Below, piece by piece: positions 15,856 through 24,330 of a DNA stretch of 64,000 bases. The stretch lies in assembly GCA_937926205.1 (NCBI GenBank), contig CALEYL010000052.1:1-64000 (forward strand). Reading direction: 5' to 3'. Each line of letters starts with the position of its first letter. The stretch's first letter is position 1. Both the position numbers and the translations under genes were made by a program. Under the pieces are notes generated by a model, which did not search any database, was not told where the DNA came from, and was given only the letters and a program-made list of their open reading frames with translations. This DNA comes from an uncultured Saprospiraceae bacterium (GTDB lineage Bacteria; Bacteroidota; Bacteroidia; Chitinophagales; Saprospiraceae).

Positions 15856-17301
15856 TCAGGAAATAATATCAGGGTAGTGCTGGCGGATCAGGGGCAGGCC
15901 TTCAAACAGTGCGGGATATTTGTGGTAATAAGATTTAATGCGGTAGCGCAGGTTGTCGATGTTTTCAAGACCGACCATTTCTGCTACGCTTTGTTTACGG
16001 GTCGAAGCGCCAAATGCCTCTTCGATGTGGCGCAGGAGCATCAGTGCCTGTTGTTCTTCTATGGAATGAGCGCGGGAAGGGATGTAGTCGCGTACATCAT
16101 CCGGGAGGCAACTTACATCTGCCAGATGTTTGCCCTCAATGCGGCGCTTGGTTGCCATAAATTTGACGGCATTGCGCAGGGCCCGTACATTGCCCGACCA
16201 GTAGTAATGCAATAATTTTTCAAGCGCTTCGGGTGTGAAAAACGACTTCAACGGCATGCCCGCATAATATTCGAGCAGCAGGGCAATGTCATCTTTGCGC
16301 TCACGAAGCGGTGGTATGGAGATGGTCCATGCGGCAATACGGTGGTAGAGATCTTCCCGAAAATTGCCTTTGGCAACTTCTTCTTTCAGGTTTCTGTTGG
16401 TTGCGGCGATGATTTGCACGTCGAGCTGAATGTCTTTGCTGCCGCCAACCGGCCGAATGATCCGGTCTTCCAGAAACCGCAGCAATTTAACCTGAATGTT
16501 GGTGTCGACTTCCCCGATTTCATCGAGTAGCAACACGCCGCCCTGTGCCTGGGCGAAAATGCCTTCAGCGTCCCGGTCTGCCCCGGTAAAGGACCCTTTA
16601 ACGTGGCCGAAAAGGGTGCTTTCGAGCAGGGTTTTTTGGACTGTGGTCAGGTTGATGGCCTGAAAAGGTCTGGCTTTGCGCGGCCCCTGACGATGAAGGT
16701 ATCGGGCGGCCACTTCTTTACCGACACCGGTTTCGCCGGTTAACAACACCGTAATTTCCGGTTCTTCGGAAAGGGCATCCAGAAGCCTTTTGATCTCCAT
16801 GATTTTTGGAGACTGCCCGATAAAAGTATGCGGAGCTTCTGCGGGGATGGTTGTTTGGGTGCGATTTTTCCCCGATTTGGATGCTTTATCATCCGCAGGA
16901 GCAGCGGCCTCATCAGGAGCCAGTTCAATGGCTTTTTTGAACTTCCGGTCCCAGGTATCGTAGTTGAATTTTCCTTTATACAAAAAGTTGGTTGCGCCGA
17001 GGTTGATGGCTTCCAGTGCCGTTTCTGCGTCATTGTCTTTGGTCACCACGATAACAGGCAGCCCCGGCGATAATTGTTGCGCTTTTTCAATGAGAGATAA
17101 ACCAACACGTTCGCCGCTCTCCTCATCCAGTACCAGATCGAGCAGCAAAAGATCATACTGCGTTTCCCCCAGCTTTTTTTCCAGTTCCGGTATGGTTCTG
17201 GCGCCGTCAAAGATGTAGTGCTGCCGGAAAGTAGCACGCATTTCCTGGTGAAATTCCACCTGATCGTCTAACAAAAGAACCTGATAGTTTTTTACAAGCA
17301 T
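15856..17301 (-). CDS. Sigma-54-interacting response regulator (NtrC-like)
   Basis: A 481-residue activator. Residues 1-125 are a receiver domain with acidic D12/D13, phospho-acceptor D55 (LLLLDLV) and K109. Residues about 158-390 are the AAA+ sigma-54 activator domain: Walker A GETGVGKE at 189-196, the sigma-54 contact loop GSFTGA at 236-241 (canonical GAFTGA), Walker B LLLDE at 257-261, and GNVRALRN. The C-terminal 90 residues (SVAEMVGLENIDNLRYRIKSYYHKYP) do not look like the usual Fis-type helix-turn-helix but may still bind DNA. The upstream gene overlaps it by 10 bp. Confidence 0.9.
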   Translation of the reverse strand: MLVKNYQVLLLDDQVEFHQEMRATFRQHYIFDGARTIPELEKKLGETQYDLLLLDLVLDEESGERVGLSLIEKAQQLSPGLPVIVVTKDNDAETALEAINLGATNFLYKGKFNYDTWDRKFKKAIELAPDEAAAPADDKASKSGKNRTQTTIPAEAPHTFIGQSPKIMEIKRLLDALSEEPEITVLLTGETGVGKEVAARYLHRQGPRKARPFQAINLTTVQKTLLESTLFGHVKGSFTGADRDAEGIFAQAQGGVLLLDEIGEVDTNIQVKLLRFLEDRIIRPVGGSKDIQLDVQIIAATNRNLKEEVAKGNFREDLYHRIAAWTISIPPLRERKDDIALLLEYYAGMPLKSFFTPEALEKLLHYYWSGNVRALRNAVKFMATKRRIEGKHLADVSCLPDDVRDYIPSRAHSIEEQQALMLLRHIEEAFGASTRKQSVAEMVGLENIDNLRYRIKSYYHKYPALFEGLPLIRQHYPDIIS

Positions 17302-18065
17302 GATTGCTGTACTTTCAATAACAATTTGTGGATACGTTGTAGCAGGTTCAATAGTGTTTCTTCTTGAAAAATCCGCTCGGATGAGCCAATTAGCGCCATA
17401 TAACTCCGATCGGTTTCAGCGATGAGCATGTCGGTCTCGCGCAGCAAAGCAGCTACAGGAAGGCATAGCATCAACGCGTTATAGTTATTCCATCTGTTTT
17501 TCAACTCCGTCCAGCGAAAGGACAACTTATTTAAAAAACCTTCTTTTACAGATTCAAAGCTGTCTCCATATCGCTGAGCCGCCGTCTGCGCCATTCCCAA
17601 AAGGCGCGTTATATCGCTTAAAACGTCAAATATACTTTCTTTTCCATGTCCGTCAAAAAAGCGGGCAAGTTTGTCGTGTAACTGTAAGCCCCCGCTTGTC
17701 GCCACCGGATGCGGAGCAGTTGCACCAGCCTTTCGGAAAAAACCGGAAACAGGATTGGGAAGAGACAGTAAATCAAGGTGATTGTCAACACCGGACTCTA
17801 CTTTAGAATATCCTGCAGTAAAAAACCGAATCCCGGGGTGGTTCATTCTGATGTAATGCGCCCAGATTTTTTCAGCTGACAAATATTGGCCGTTGTAAAG
17901 AAAAGGGGTAAAAAGCAACAGGTTTTCCACATCATTCCATTTGGGTTCAGCCCAGGCAAACCGGGCATCGTGCAACAATTGCAGCACAATGTCTTCCGCC
18001 TCCAGCATCAAGGCCAAACGGCTGGTAATTTGCAGGTCGGAAGCGATGTAATGTACGGTCATCAT
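17292..18065 (-). CDS. Unknown protein co-transcribed with the response regulator
   Basis: A 257-residue soluble protein I do not recognise. The N-terminal third (MTVHYIASDLQITSRLALMLE...) has the alternating hydrophobic pattern of a receiver-like fold but no phospho-acceptor Asp cluster; the C-terminal half is helical and Leu-rich. Its stop overlaps the start of the sigma-54 response regulator by 10 bp, so the two are surely one operon and probably one signalling unit. No histidine kinase is adjacent. Confidence 0.75.
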   Translation of the reverse strand: MMTVHYIASDLQITSRLALMLEAEDIVLQLLHDARFAWAEPKWNDVENLLLFTPFLYNGQYLSAEKIWAHYIRMNHPGIRFFTAGYSKVESGVDNHLDLLSLPNPVSGFFRKAGATAPHPVATSGGLQLHDKLARFFDGHGKESIFDVLSDITRLLGMAQTAAQRYGDSFESVKEGFLNKLSFRWTELKNRWNNYNALMLCLPVAALLRETDMLIAETDRSYMALIGSSERIFQEETLLNLLQRIHKLLLKVQQSCL

Positions 18066-18086
18066 TGCCTTAGGTCTTATGTCGCT

Positions 18087-18992
18087 TCATTGAATACGTT
18101 TATCCCGTTGCCGGCCTGTAAACTGGCTGATCGCGCCCGGTTTTTGCACCAGGCCATAGCCCAGAGCTGTAAAAAAAGAAAACATGGCATATACCAGGGC
18201 CGGCTTCAGCATGGCTTCATTTCCGATCAGCGAACCGGCGATCAGGAAAGCGAGGTTGGTATTCTGAATGCCTACTTCAATGCCAATGGTAATGCGGTTT
18301 TTGACAGAAAAACCCTGCAGGCGCGCCACAAGATATCCGGCGCTCAGTCCGAGTAAGTTTACCAAAACAGAATAAGGCAGAATCTCGAGTATATCAGCTG
18401 TCGTGATGCCGCTTCCCCCCTGGTTTTCGCCGGCAAAAAACTTGATGGCAAATAAAAGCGCCAATAGCGTCAGGGTAATCCATTTGAAGGGATTTTGAAC
18501 GCGTTCCGCAAAATCAGGGAACTTGCGACGCAATAACACCCCGGCAAAAACAGGGACAATGGTGATGGAAAAAATCTGCAGAACCGTATCCCAAAAAGGC
18601 AAAGTCAGGTGGGTATCCTGCCCCATAAACCAAAGGAGGGCGCCATTTACAATCAATGGAACCGTCACCAGAGCAATAAAACTATTGGTAACTACAAGGG
18701 TAACAGAAAGAGCCGCATTTGCGCCAAGCAGGTAAGACAGAAAACTGGAGGTCATCCCCCCCGGACAAGAGGCCAGTATGAGGATGCCAACCTGAAATTC
18801 CGGCGGTAAACCGGAAATATTGGCCACTCCAAATGCGAGCAGAGGCAGGATCAGCATCTGCGTAAATACGCCTGAAAAATAAGCGCGGGGCCGTCGGAAA
18901 TTTACAGCAAAGTCGCGTTCGGTGAGCGAAAGCCCGACGCTGACCATAATAAATGCCAAAATGCTGCTGATGAGGAGGTCTATAAAGGTCAT
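18087..18992 (-). CDS. Bile acid:sodium symporter (BASS) family transporter
   Basis: A 301-residue membrane protein with 9-10 hydrophobic segments and the BASS-family landmarks: LILASCPGGMTSSFLSYLLGANAALSV in the first half and GIEVGIQNTNLAFLIA in the second, the two crossover regions that hold sodium ions. Family members move bile acids, pyruvate, pantoate or other organic anions with Na+; the substrate cannot be told from sequence. The frame is open to 19094, but the first 34 codons are basic and non-hydrophobic, so I start at MTFIDLLISS. Confidence 0.9.
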   Translation of the reverse strand: MTFIDLLISSILAFIMVSVGLSLTERDFAVNFRRPRAYFSGVFTQMLILPLLAFGVANISGLPPEFQVGILILASCPGGMTSSFLSYLLGANAALSVTLVVTNSFIALVTVPLIVNGALLWFMGQDTHLTLPFWDTVLQIFSITIVPVFAGVLLRRKFPDFAERVQNPFKWITLTLLALLFAIKFFAGENQGGSGITTADILEILPYSVLVNLLGLSAGYLVARLQGFSVKNRITIGIEVGIQNTNLAFLIAGSLIGNEAMLKPALVYAMFSFFTALGYGLVQKPGAISQFTGRQRDKRIQ

Positions 18993-19210
18993 GATTGCGC
19001 AGTATCTGATGCGGCCAGAACACCTGGCATCTGTCTTTATCTGCGCCTTCCGGGCAGATAAAGACCGGCGCCCGGCCAAATGAAGGGGCGCCATTTGAAA
19101 GGATGGTGGACCATGTGAAAAGTGATCCTCCCTCCGGCGCTAAAGATAGCATGGTTTTGGAGCAATGCTGTGATTCTTCATCACAAATGCAGCTGTTTGA
19201 GTAGCAAAAT

Positions 19211-19241
19211 AAAAAAGAGGGCGCCTCTTTGAGGCCCCCTC
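19211..19241 (-). terminator. Intrinsic terminator downstream of the CBS gene
   Basis: An 11-bp stem with one mismatch (GAGGGCGCCTC / GAGGCCCCCTC, loop TTT) followed on the minus strand by six T, 28 bp after the stop codon of the CBS-domain gene. Confidence 0.8.
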
Positions 19242-19268
19242 CTTTGTCCTTTATCTTAAAAAGTAGCT

Positions 19269-19727
19269 TTAAGAGGCATTCTGACTGTCAATAATCTGGT
19301 CTACCGTAATGGTTTCGTTGTTCAGGGCTTTTATGATGTCAAATGTTGTGATGATGCCCACCAGTTCGTCGTTTTCTACAATTGGAATGGCATGAAAGCG
19401 ATTGGTGAGAAAAATATCTAAAGCTACGTTGATCCGGTCAGTCGGCGCCAGTTTTGCCAAACCGGTCGTCATGATGTCCTGCACCGTATAAGCCCGGAGC
19501 CTGGCTTCGTTGACAAACTGATCTTCTTCAGAGCGTTGAAATCCCCTGATGAAAAACAGGAAATCGGTTTTGCTGACAAGACCAACGATCGATTTGAAGC
19601 GCACAATCGGAATGTGGTGAATGTTGTGCTTTTCAAAGATCTCTTTCACTTCAGACAACTTGTCTTGCGGGCTGAGCGTAATCAACTCCGTTGACATAAT
19701 GCTTTTTACAGGCGCGAGGATATTCAT
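19269..19727 (-). CDS. CBS-domain protein
   Basis: A 152-residue protein made of a tandem CBS pair (Bateman module): first CBS VKSIMSTELITLSPQDKLSEVKEIFEKHNIHHIPIV, second VQDIMTTGLAKLAPTDRINVALDIF...FHAIPIV. These modules bind adenine nucleotides and usually sense energy state. There is no attached enzyme or channel domain. The frame continues up to 19832, but a -7 promoter box lies at 19843-19850 and residues 1-35 of the longer version look non-native; MNILAPVKSIM is the natural start. Confidence 0.88.
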   Translation of the reverse strand: MNILAPVKSIMSTELITLSPQDKLSEVKEIFEKHNIHHIPIVRFKSIVGLVSKTDFLFFIRGFQRSEEDQFVNEARLRAYTVQDIMTTGLAKLAPTDRINVALDIFLTNRFHAIPIVENDELVGIITTFDIIKALNNETITVDQIIDSQNAS

Positions 19728-19842
19728 ATCGGTGGTTTTATTTAAATAATTAAGATATTGAAAAACAGTTTCTTGTAAAGCAAAATCAAAACAATTCAAT
19801 GTGGGGCTTCTTGTCTTGTTCTTCTTTCGCATTGCAACACTA

Positions 19843-19850
19843 CAAAGGTA
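19843..19850 (-). promoter_or_regulatory. -7 promoter box for the CBS gene
   Basis: TACCTTTG on the minus strand, a perfect TAnnTTTG match. Transcription would start near 19836, giving a leader of about 110 nt before the chosen ATG at 19727. No clear -33 TTG is seen. Confidence 0.6.
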
Positions 19851-20049
19851 AAAGAGATTAATTAGAATAAAAAGAGTTTTTTATCTTTTTTTATTTTTTA
19901 ACCTAAATTATCTTCGTAAGCCGACATCTGCTCCAGATTTAGAAATGAACCTGAACCTTATTCCCTGTTTATCTGAGCCGATCCGGGTTCGGCCTGCTGC
20001 TCACTAGTTGATTACTCCGTCAATCAGATGACATTTAAACTCCCCTTGC

Positions 20050-20079
20050 TTTGCAAAGTACATGAATCCACTATATTTG
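20050..20079 (+). promoter_or_regulatory. Promoter of the T9SS protease gene
   Basis: TTTG (20050-20053), 18 bp, then TATATTTG (20072-20079), matching the Bacteroidota -33/-7 consensus. The expected start is near 20086, about 70 nt before the ATG. The rest of the 428-bp gap (19728-20155) is AT-rich and shows no gene. Confidence 0.65.
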
Positions 20080-20155
20080 TTCTTTATTCTGATGGTGCTG
20101 CCCTATGGCATCGCTGCTTCTGCTTCACGTCTGATCATCTAACACCTAATCTAGT

Positions 20156-23100
20156 ATGAAATCAGGTTTATGGTTACTGGTGTGTTGGCTGGCTGTTTTC
20201 AGCCTTGCTGCACAATCTTCCGATCCACGCATCGCCAATTCAAAATTACCCTTTAGCCAGGTTGAACGACTCGTTATGCCACAAATGGATAACGAAGCGC
20301 TCCGCCAGGCTGAAATGGCGCGTCGCGGACCAGGAATTGCTCCCCGCTTTGCTGAAAGCATTCCGGTTGAAATCACCCCTGAAACGCGCGGAACCTGGGA
20401 AACACTGCCTAATGGCCGCGAGGTATGGCGTCTGCAAATCCTTTCAAGAGGGGCATTGTCGCTTAACCTGGGGTTTACTACCTACCGCATGCCCGAGGGC
20501 GGCACCATGGTACTGTATTCGCCCGACCGAAAAAAAGTAATGGGGCCATTTTCGCCTGCCGATAACGAAGATCACGAACAACTATGGACGCCTGTATTTG
20601 ACGGAGACGAACTGGTGATCGAAGTACAACTGCCTGCTGAAAAACGGCAGGAACTGGGTTTGCAACTCACCAGCGTCAACCACGATTTTATGGGCTTTTC
20701 GCAAATGGTACAATCCGGTTCCTGTAACCTCGATGTGATCTGTGGTGGCGCCGATGGCTGGGGCATTGTAGACCGCTACCGCGACATCATCCGCTCGGTG
20801 GCCGTCTATGGTTTCAACGGAGGCACTTTTTGTACCGGGTTTCTCATCAACAATGCGAGAAACGACTGTACGCCTTACTTTATGACGGCCAATCATTGCG
20901 GGGTGAACAATGGCAATGCGCCTTCTGTGGTCGTCTATTGGAACTATGAAAACAGCGTTTGCCGCCAGCCTTTGTCGCCCCAAAGCGGCGCTTCGGGAGA
21001 CGGTGAGCTCGATGATGCTAACTCCGGCGCTATTTTCCGGGCAGCTCTTGCTGCTTCCGATTTTACCCTGGTAGAATTGGACGACCCGGTATCTCCGACG
21101 GCAGATGCTTTTTTTGCCGGCTGGACCATTGCAGATACGCCCCCTCAGGACACCGTAATTTGTGTCCACCATCCCAGCACTGAAGAAAAGCGTATCAGCT
21201 TTGAATTTGAACCCACCTATCGGGGAAGCTGGGGCAATGGCGCCGGTGAAGTCCCTACCGGTAACCACGTCATCGTTCCGGATTGGGATATCGGAACTAC
21301 GGAAGGTGGTTCTTCGGGTTCGCCTTTGTTCGACCGGCTTGGTCATGTTGTTGGTCAACTGCACGGAGGCGCCGCGTCCTGCAACAATAATTCCTACGAT
21401 TCTTTTGGTTGGTTCACAACTTCCTGGACAGGTGGGGGCGCTAACAACAACCGCCTGAGCAACTGGCTGGATCCGGACGGTACGGGTATTACCACCCTGG
21501 AAGGCAGAGAACAGATGGCGTGTAGCTTCTTTGTTGAACCGGATCTGGCAAAACAGGAAATTTGTGCCCCTGATGAAGCCGCTTTTACCTTTAGCGTGAG
21601 CGAAAACTTCACAGGAGATGTGACGCTGAACATAGACGGGATTCCCGCCGGCATGGACGCGCTTTTCGACATTAACCCGGTAGCGCCGGGTGGTTCATCG
21701 GTACTCACTTTGTCCAATACCGGCGCTGTAGTGCCAGGCACCTATACTTTAAGCATCGGTGCAACCGACGGCACAGAAAGTTCAGGATCAGAAGTTGAAA
21801 TTACCATTGCCAGTGGCTTACCCGAGACGCCAGTCCTGTTGAGCCCGGGCAACAATGAAACGGGGGTTTCTCCGGCTACTTCACTGTCCTGGATAGAATC
21901 CGTGGGCAATATCAGCTACGATATAGAGTTGGCTACAGATGCCCTTTTTACAGAAAACGTGTCTCCTGCAACGGTTTTTAACGTTGGTACACTTCCGATA
22001 CTGCTTGATCCTCATACCACTTATTTCTGGCGCGTACGGTCAGGGTCGGTTTGCGGCACCGGCGAATGGTCCGAAGTTTTTTCTTTTGAAACTGCGGCCA
22101 TCAATTGCTCCGGCCCGAGCATTTCTACAGAGGAGGTTGCCATTTCTGATGAGGGCGCGCCTACGGTAACATCTTCCATTGACGTGACGGTTCCCGGCAA
22201 TATTGCCTCCATGCGTTTGGTCAATCTGGACATTACCCATACCTGGGCCGGCGATATCAGCGCAACGCTTACCAGCCCGGGCGGTACAGTTATTACGCTG
22301 TTCGACCGACCCGGCACTTCAGGGTCGGGCTTTGGCTGCAATGGTGACAATATTCTGGTAAGCCTCTATGATTTGGCGCCCAGTTCTGCTGACGATTTTG
22401 AAGGTACCTGCAACCCCAATCCGGCCATTAGCGGAGATTATCAACCGATCGAGGCCTTTGCGGCATTCAACGATACGCCGGCTTCCGGAACATGGACTTT
22501 GACCATAACAGATGCAGCAGATCAGGATGGCGGCATGCTGAATGGTTGGGGGCTTGAGTTTTGCACCATCATACCGGATGAAGCGGCCATCTATTTCGGT
22601 GAAACCAATTACAGGGTTTGCCAGGATTCGACATTGACGCTTGAATTCGCACTGGGAACAGGATTCAGCAACAGCGAGGTTACGCTGGGTACAACGGATC
22701 TGCCTCCGGGAGCAACAGCCGTGTTTACGCCCAACCCTGCTGAGCCGGGCGCATCGGTCATGGCGATTATTTCCGGTCTGGGCACACCAGGCGATTATAC
22801 GCCGGGGATAACAGCCAATGGCGGGCAAAGTGCAATTGCCGAGCTGGCTTTGACGGTACAGGGGGCTCCTGAGGCAGCTGCTTTACTTACACCTGCCGAT
22901 GGCGCCATCGATATTCCGCTTGCCACGACACTTAGCTGGGATGCATCCAACGGCGCCCTCGCATACAGCATCACGGTTGCCAGCGATCCTGATTTTGCAG
23001 ATGTGGTCTGGACAACCGTCGTTCTGGAAACGGAGGCGGATATCAACAACCTTATACTGGGGGGAACCTACTACTGGCGCGTAGATGCCATTGGCCTTTG

Positions 23101-23995
23101 TGGCATTACCGAAAGCACTGTCAGCAGTTTTACCACGGAACCTGACCTGAGTTTTGGCGCAGACCCGCTGACGCAGCAAGCCTGCATTGCAGAAGCCATT
23201 ACATTCGAACTTGCCGTCGGTCCGGGCTTTAATGCTCCGGCAATGCTGAGCTATACCATCCTGCCGGCAGCAACGCTGAATCTAACCTTCAGCCTTGACC
23301 CTGCAAACGTAACACCGGGCGCCAACGTTACGGCTATGGCCGCCAACATTGCCGGCCTGACACCGGGTACAACCTATACCCTGACGTTTACGCTGGATGA
23401 CGGCACGCACAGCCGCTCTGTGAATGTACAGATTCAGCCGCTTGGCCCACCGGCCCTGCCAGCGTTGACGATGCCCGCAAACGGAACGATGGTGACGAAC
23501 CTCATGCCACAGTTTACCTGGCAGGCAGCTTCCGGCTCGACTTCCTATCTGATTGAAATTGCGCGCGATGCCCTGTTCCAGGATATTGCCATCAGCCAGG
23601 AAGTAACAACAACCAACTTCACAGCGAACACGCTGACCGAAGCCGGTCTGTATTTCTGGCGCATTACGGCGCTTAACGAATGTGGCGGCTCTACCACAGC
23701 GGGCAATAACTTTACTTTTACGCCCACCGGCGTGGAAGATCTGAATACCGAAGATCCGGTCATCGTGGCGCCCAACCCGACACAAGGCCTGGTTTCGCTG
23801 CAATTCCCCAATAGCTGGAACGGCGCTTTGGCATTGGATGTCTATGCAGCCAACGGCCAGCGTTTGCAGCGCCATTTGCTGGATCAGGCGCCCGTTGTGA
23901 TGCAGGTGGATTTGAGCAACTATCCATCGGGCGTTTACTGGCTGCACCTGGTGCGCGGGAAGAGGACCTTTAGCCGGAAGGTGGTGAAGGAGTAG
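20156..23995 (+). CDS. Secreted trypsin-like endopeptidase with P domain and T9SS sorting domain
   Basis: A 1279-residue extracellular serine protease. It has a signal peptide (residues 1-19), a propeptide-like region to about 180, then a lysyl-endopeptidase-type trypsin domain with H247 (TANHC), D302 (ASDFTLV) and S387 (TEGGSSGSP), and several Cys for disulfides. Following are Ig/FN3-like beta modules, a proprotein-convertase P domain at about 650-810 (ITHTWAGDISATLTSP...GTWTLTITDAADQDGG), further Ig-like modules, and the C-terminal type A sorting domain (VAPNPTQGLVSLQFP...SGVYWLHLV). It should be exported by Sec then T9SS and released or surface-bound, to digest external protein. It has its own promoter and terminator. 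Confidence 0.93.
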   Translation: MKSGLWLLVCWLAVFSLAAQSSDPRIANSKLPFSQVERLVMPQMDNEALRQAEMARRGPGIAPRFAESIPVEITPETRGTWETLPNGREVWRLQILSRGALSLNLGFTTYRMPEGGTMVLYSPDRKKVMGPFSPADNEDHEQLWTPVFDGDELVIEVQLPAEKRQELGLQLTSVNHDFMGFSQMVQSGSCNLDVICGGADGWGIVDRYRDIIRSVAVYGFNGGTFCTGFLINNARNDCTPYFMTANHCGVNNGNAPSVVVYWNYENSVCRQPLSPQSGASGDGELDDANSGAIFRAALAASDFTLVELDDPVSPTADAFFAGWTIADTPPQDTVICVHHPSTEEKRISFEFEPTYRGSWGNGAGEVPTGNHVIVPDWDIGTTEGGSSGSPLFDRLGHVVGQLHGGAASCNNNSYDSFGWFTTSWTGGGANNNRLSNWLDPDGTGITTLEGREQMACSFFVEPDLAKQEICAPDEAAFTFSVSENFTGDVTLNIDGIPAGMDALFDINPVAPGGSSVLTLSNTGAVVPGTYTLSIGATDGTESSGSEVEITIASGLPETPVLLSPGNNETGVSPATSLSWIESVGNISYDIELATDALFTENVSPATVFNVGTLPILLDPHTTYFWRVRSGSVCGTGEWSEVFSFETAAINCSGPSISTEEVAISDEGAPTVTSSIDVTVPGNIASMRLVNLDITHTWAGDISATLTSPGGTVITLFDRPGTSGSGFGCNGDNILVSLYDLAPSSADDFEGTCNPNPAISGDYQPIEAFAAFNDTPASGTWTLTITDAADQDGGMLNGWGLEFCTIIPDEAAIYFGETNYRVCQDSTLTLEFALGTGFSNSEVTLGTTDLPPGATAVFTPNPAEPGASVMAIISGLGTPGDYTPGITANGGQSAIAELALTVQGAPEAAALLTPADGAIDIPLATTLSWDASNGALAYSITVASDPDFADVVWTTVVLETEADINNLILGGTYYWRVDAIGLCGITESTVSSFTTEPDLSFGADPLTQQACIAEAITFELAVGPGFNAPAMLSYTILPAATLNLTFSLDPANVTPGANVTAMAANIAGLTPGTTYTLTFTLDDGTHSRSVNVQIQPLGPPALPALTMPANGTMVTNLMPQFTWQAASGSTSYLIEIARDALFQDIAISQEVTTTNFTANTLTEAGLYFWRITALNECGGSTTAGNNFTFTPTGVEDLNTEDPVIVAPNPTQGLVSLQFPNSWNGALALDVYAANGQRLQRHLLDQAPVVMQVDLSNYPSGVYWLHLVRGKRTFSRKVVKE

Positions 23996-24050
23996 GCATG
24001 ATGTAACCTGGAACGTCGTTCCCGGGAATATTTAGATGTAATCATAAATG

Positions 24051-24087
24051 ACAAGAGCCATCCCGACGAACTTGGGGTGGCTCTTGT
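24051..24087 (+). terminator. Terminator hairpin after the protease gene
   Basis: A 14-bp stem with one G-U pair (ACAAGAGCCATCCC / GGGGTGGCTCTTGT) followed by a T-rich GTTGTTTC, 55 bp past the protease stop codon. Confidence 0.7.
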
Positions 24088-24287
24088 TGTTTCAAAAAGG
24101 TTTTTACGCAACACAATTGCTCTGCTCACCGGATCAAAGCCACAGCAGAAATTGCGAGGCTACTACTTTATTTATGCGAAAGCCTGCAAGAAAATGTCTT
24201 TGTCGTTCAAGATTTCGGAAATCTGATGATAAGCGCCTCAAACTTAATCGCTTTTTGCATTTTGCCCCTTGCCTTTTAAGAAACAGC

Positions 24288-24314
24288 TATGACAAATCTT
24301 CAAGATTTGTCATA
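24288..24314. repeat. Perfect 13-bp-arm palindrome
   Basis: TATGACAAATCTT and its exact reverse complement separated by one C, located 16 bp before the 3' end of the convergent PBP1A gene. There is no T-run. The remaining part of this 335-bp gap (23996-24330) shows no gene. Confidence 0.85.
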
Positions 24315-24330
24315 GGCTACCCCTGGCCTC

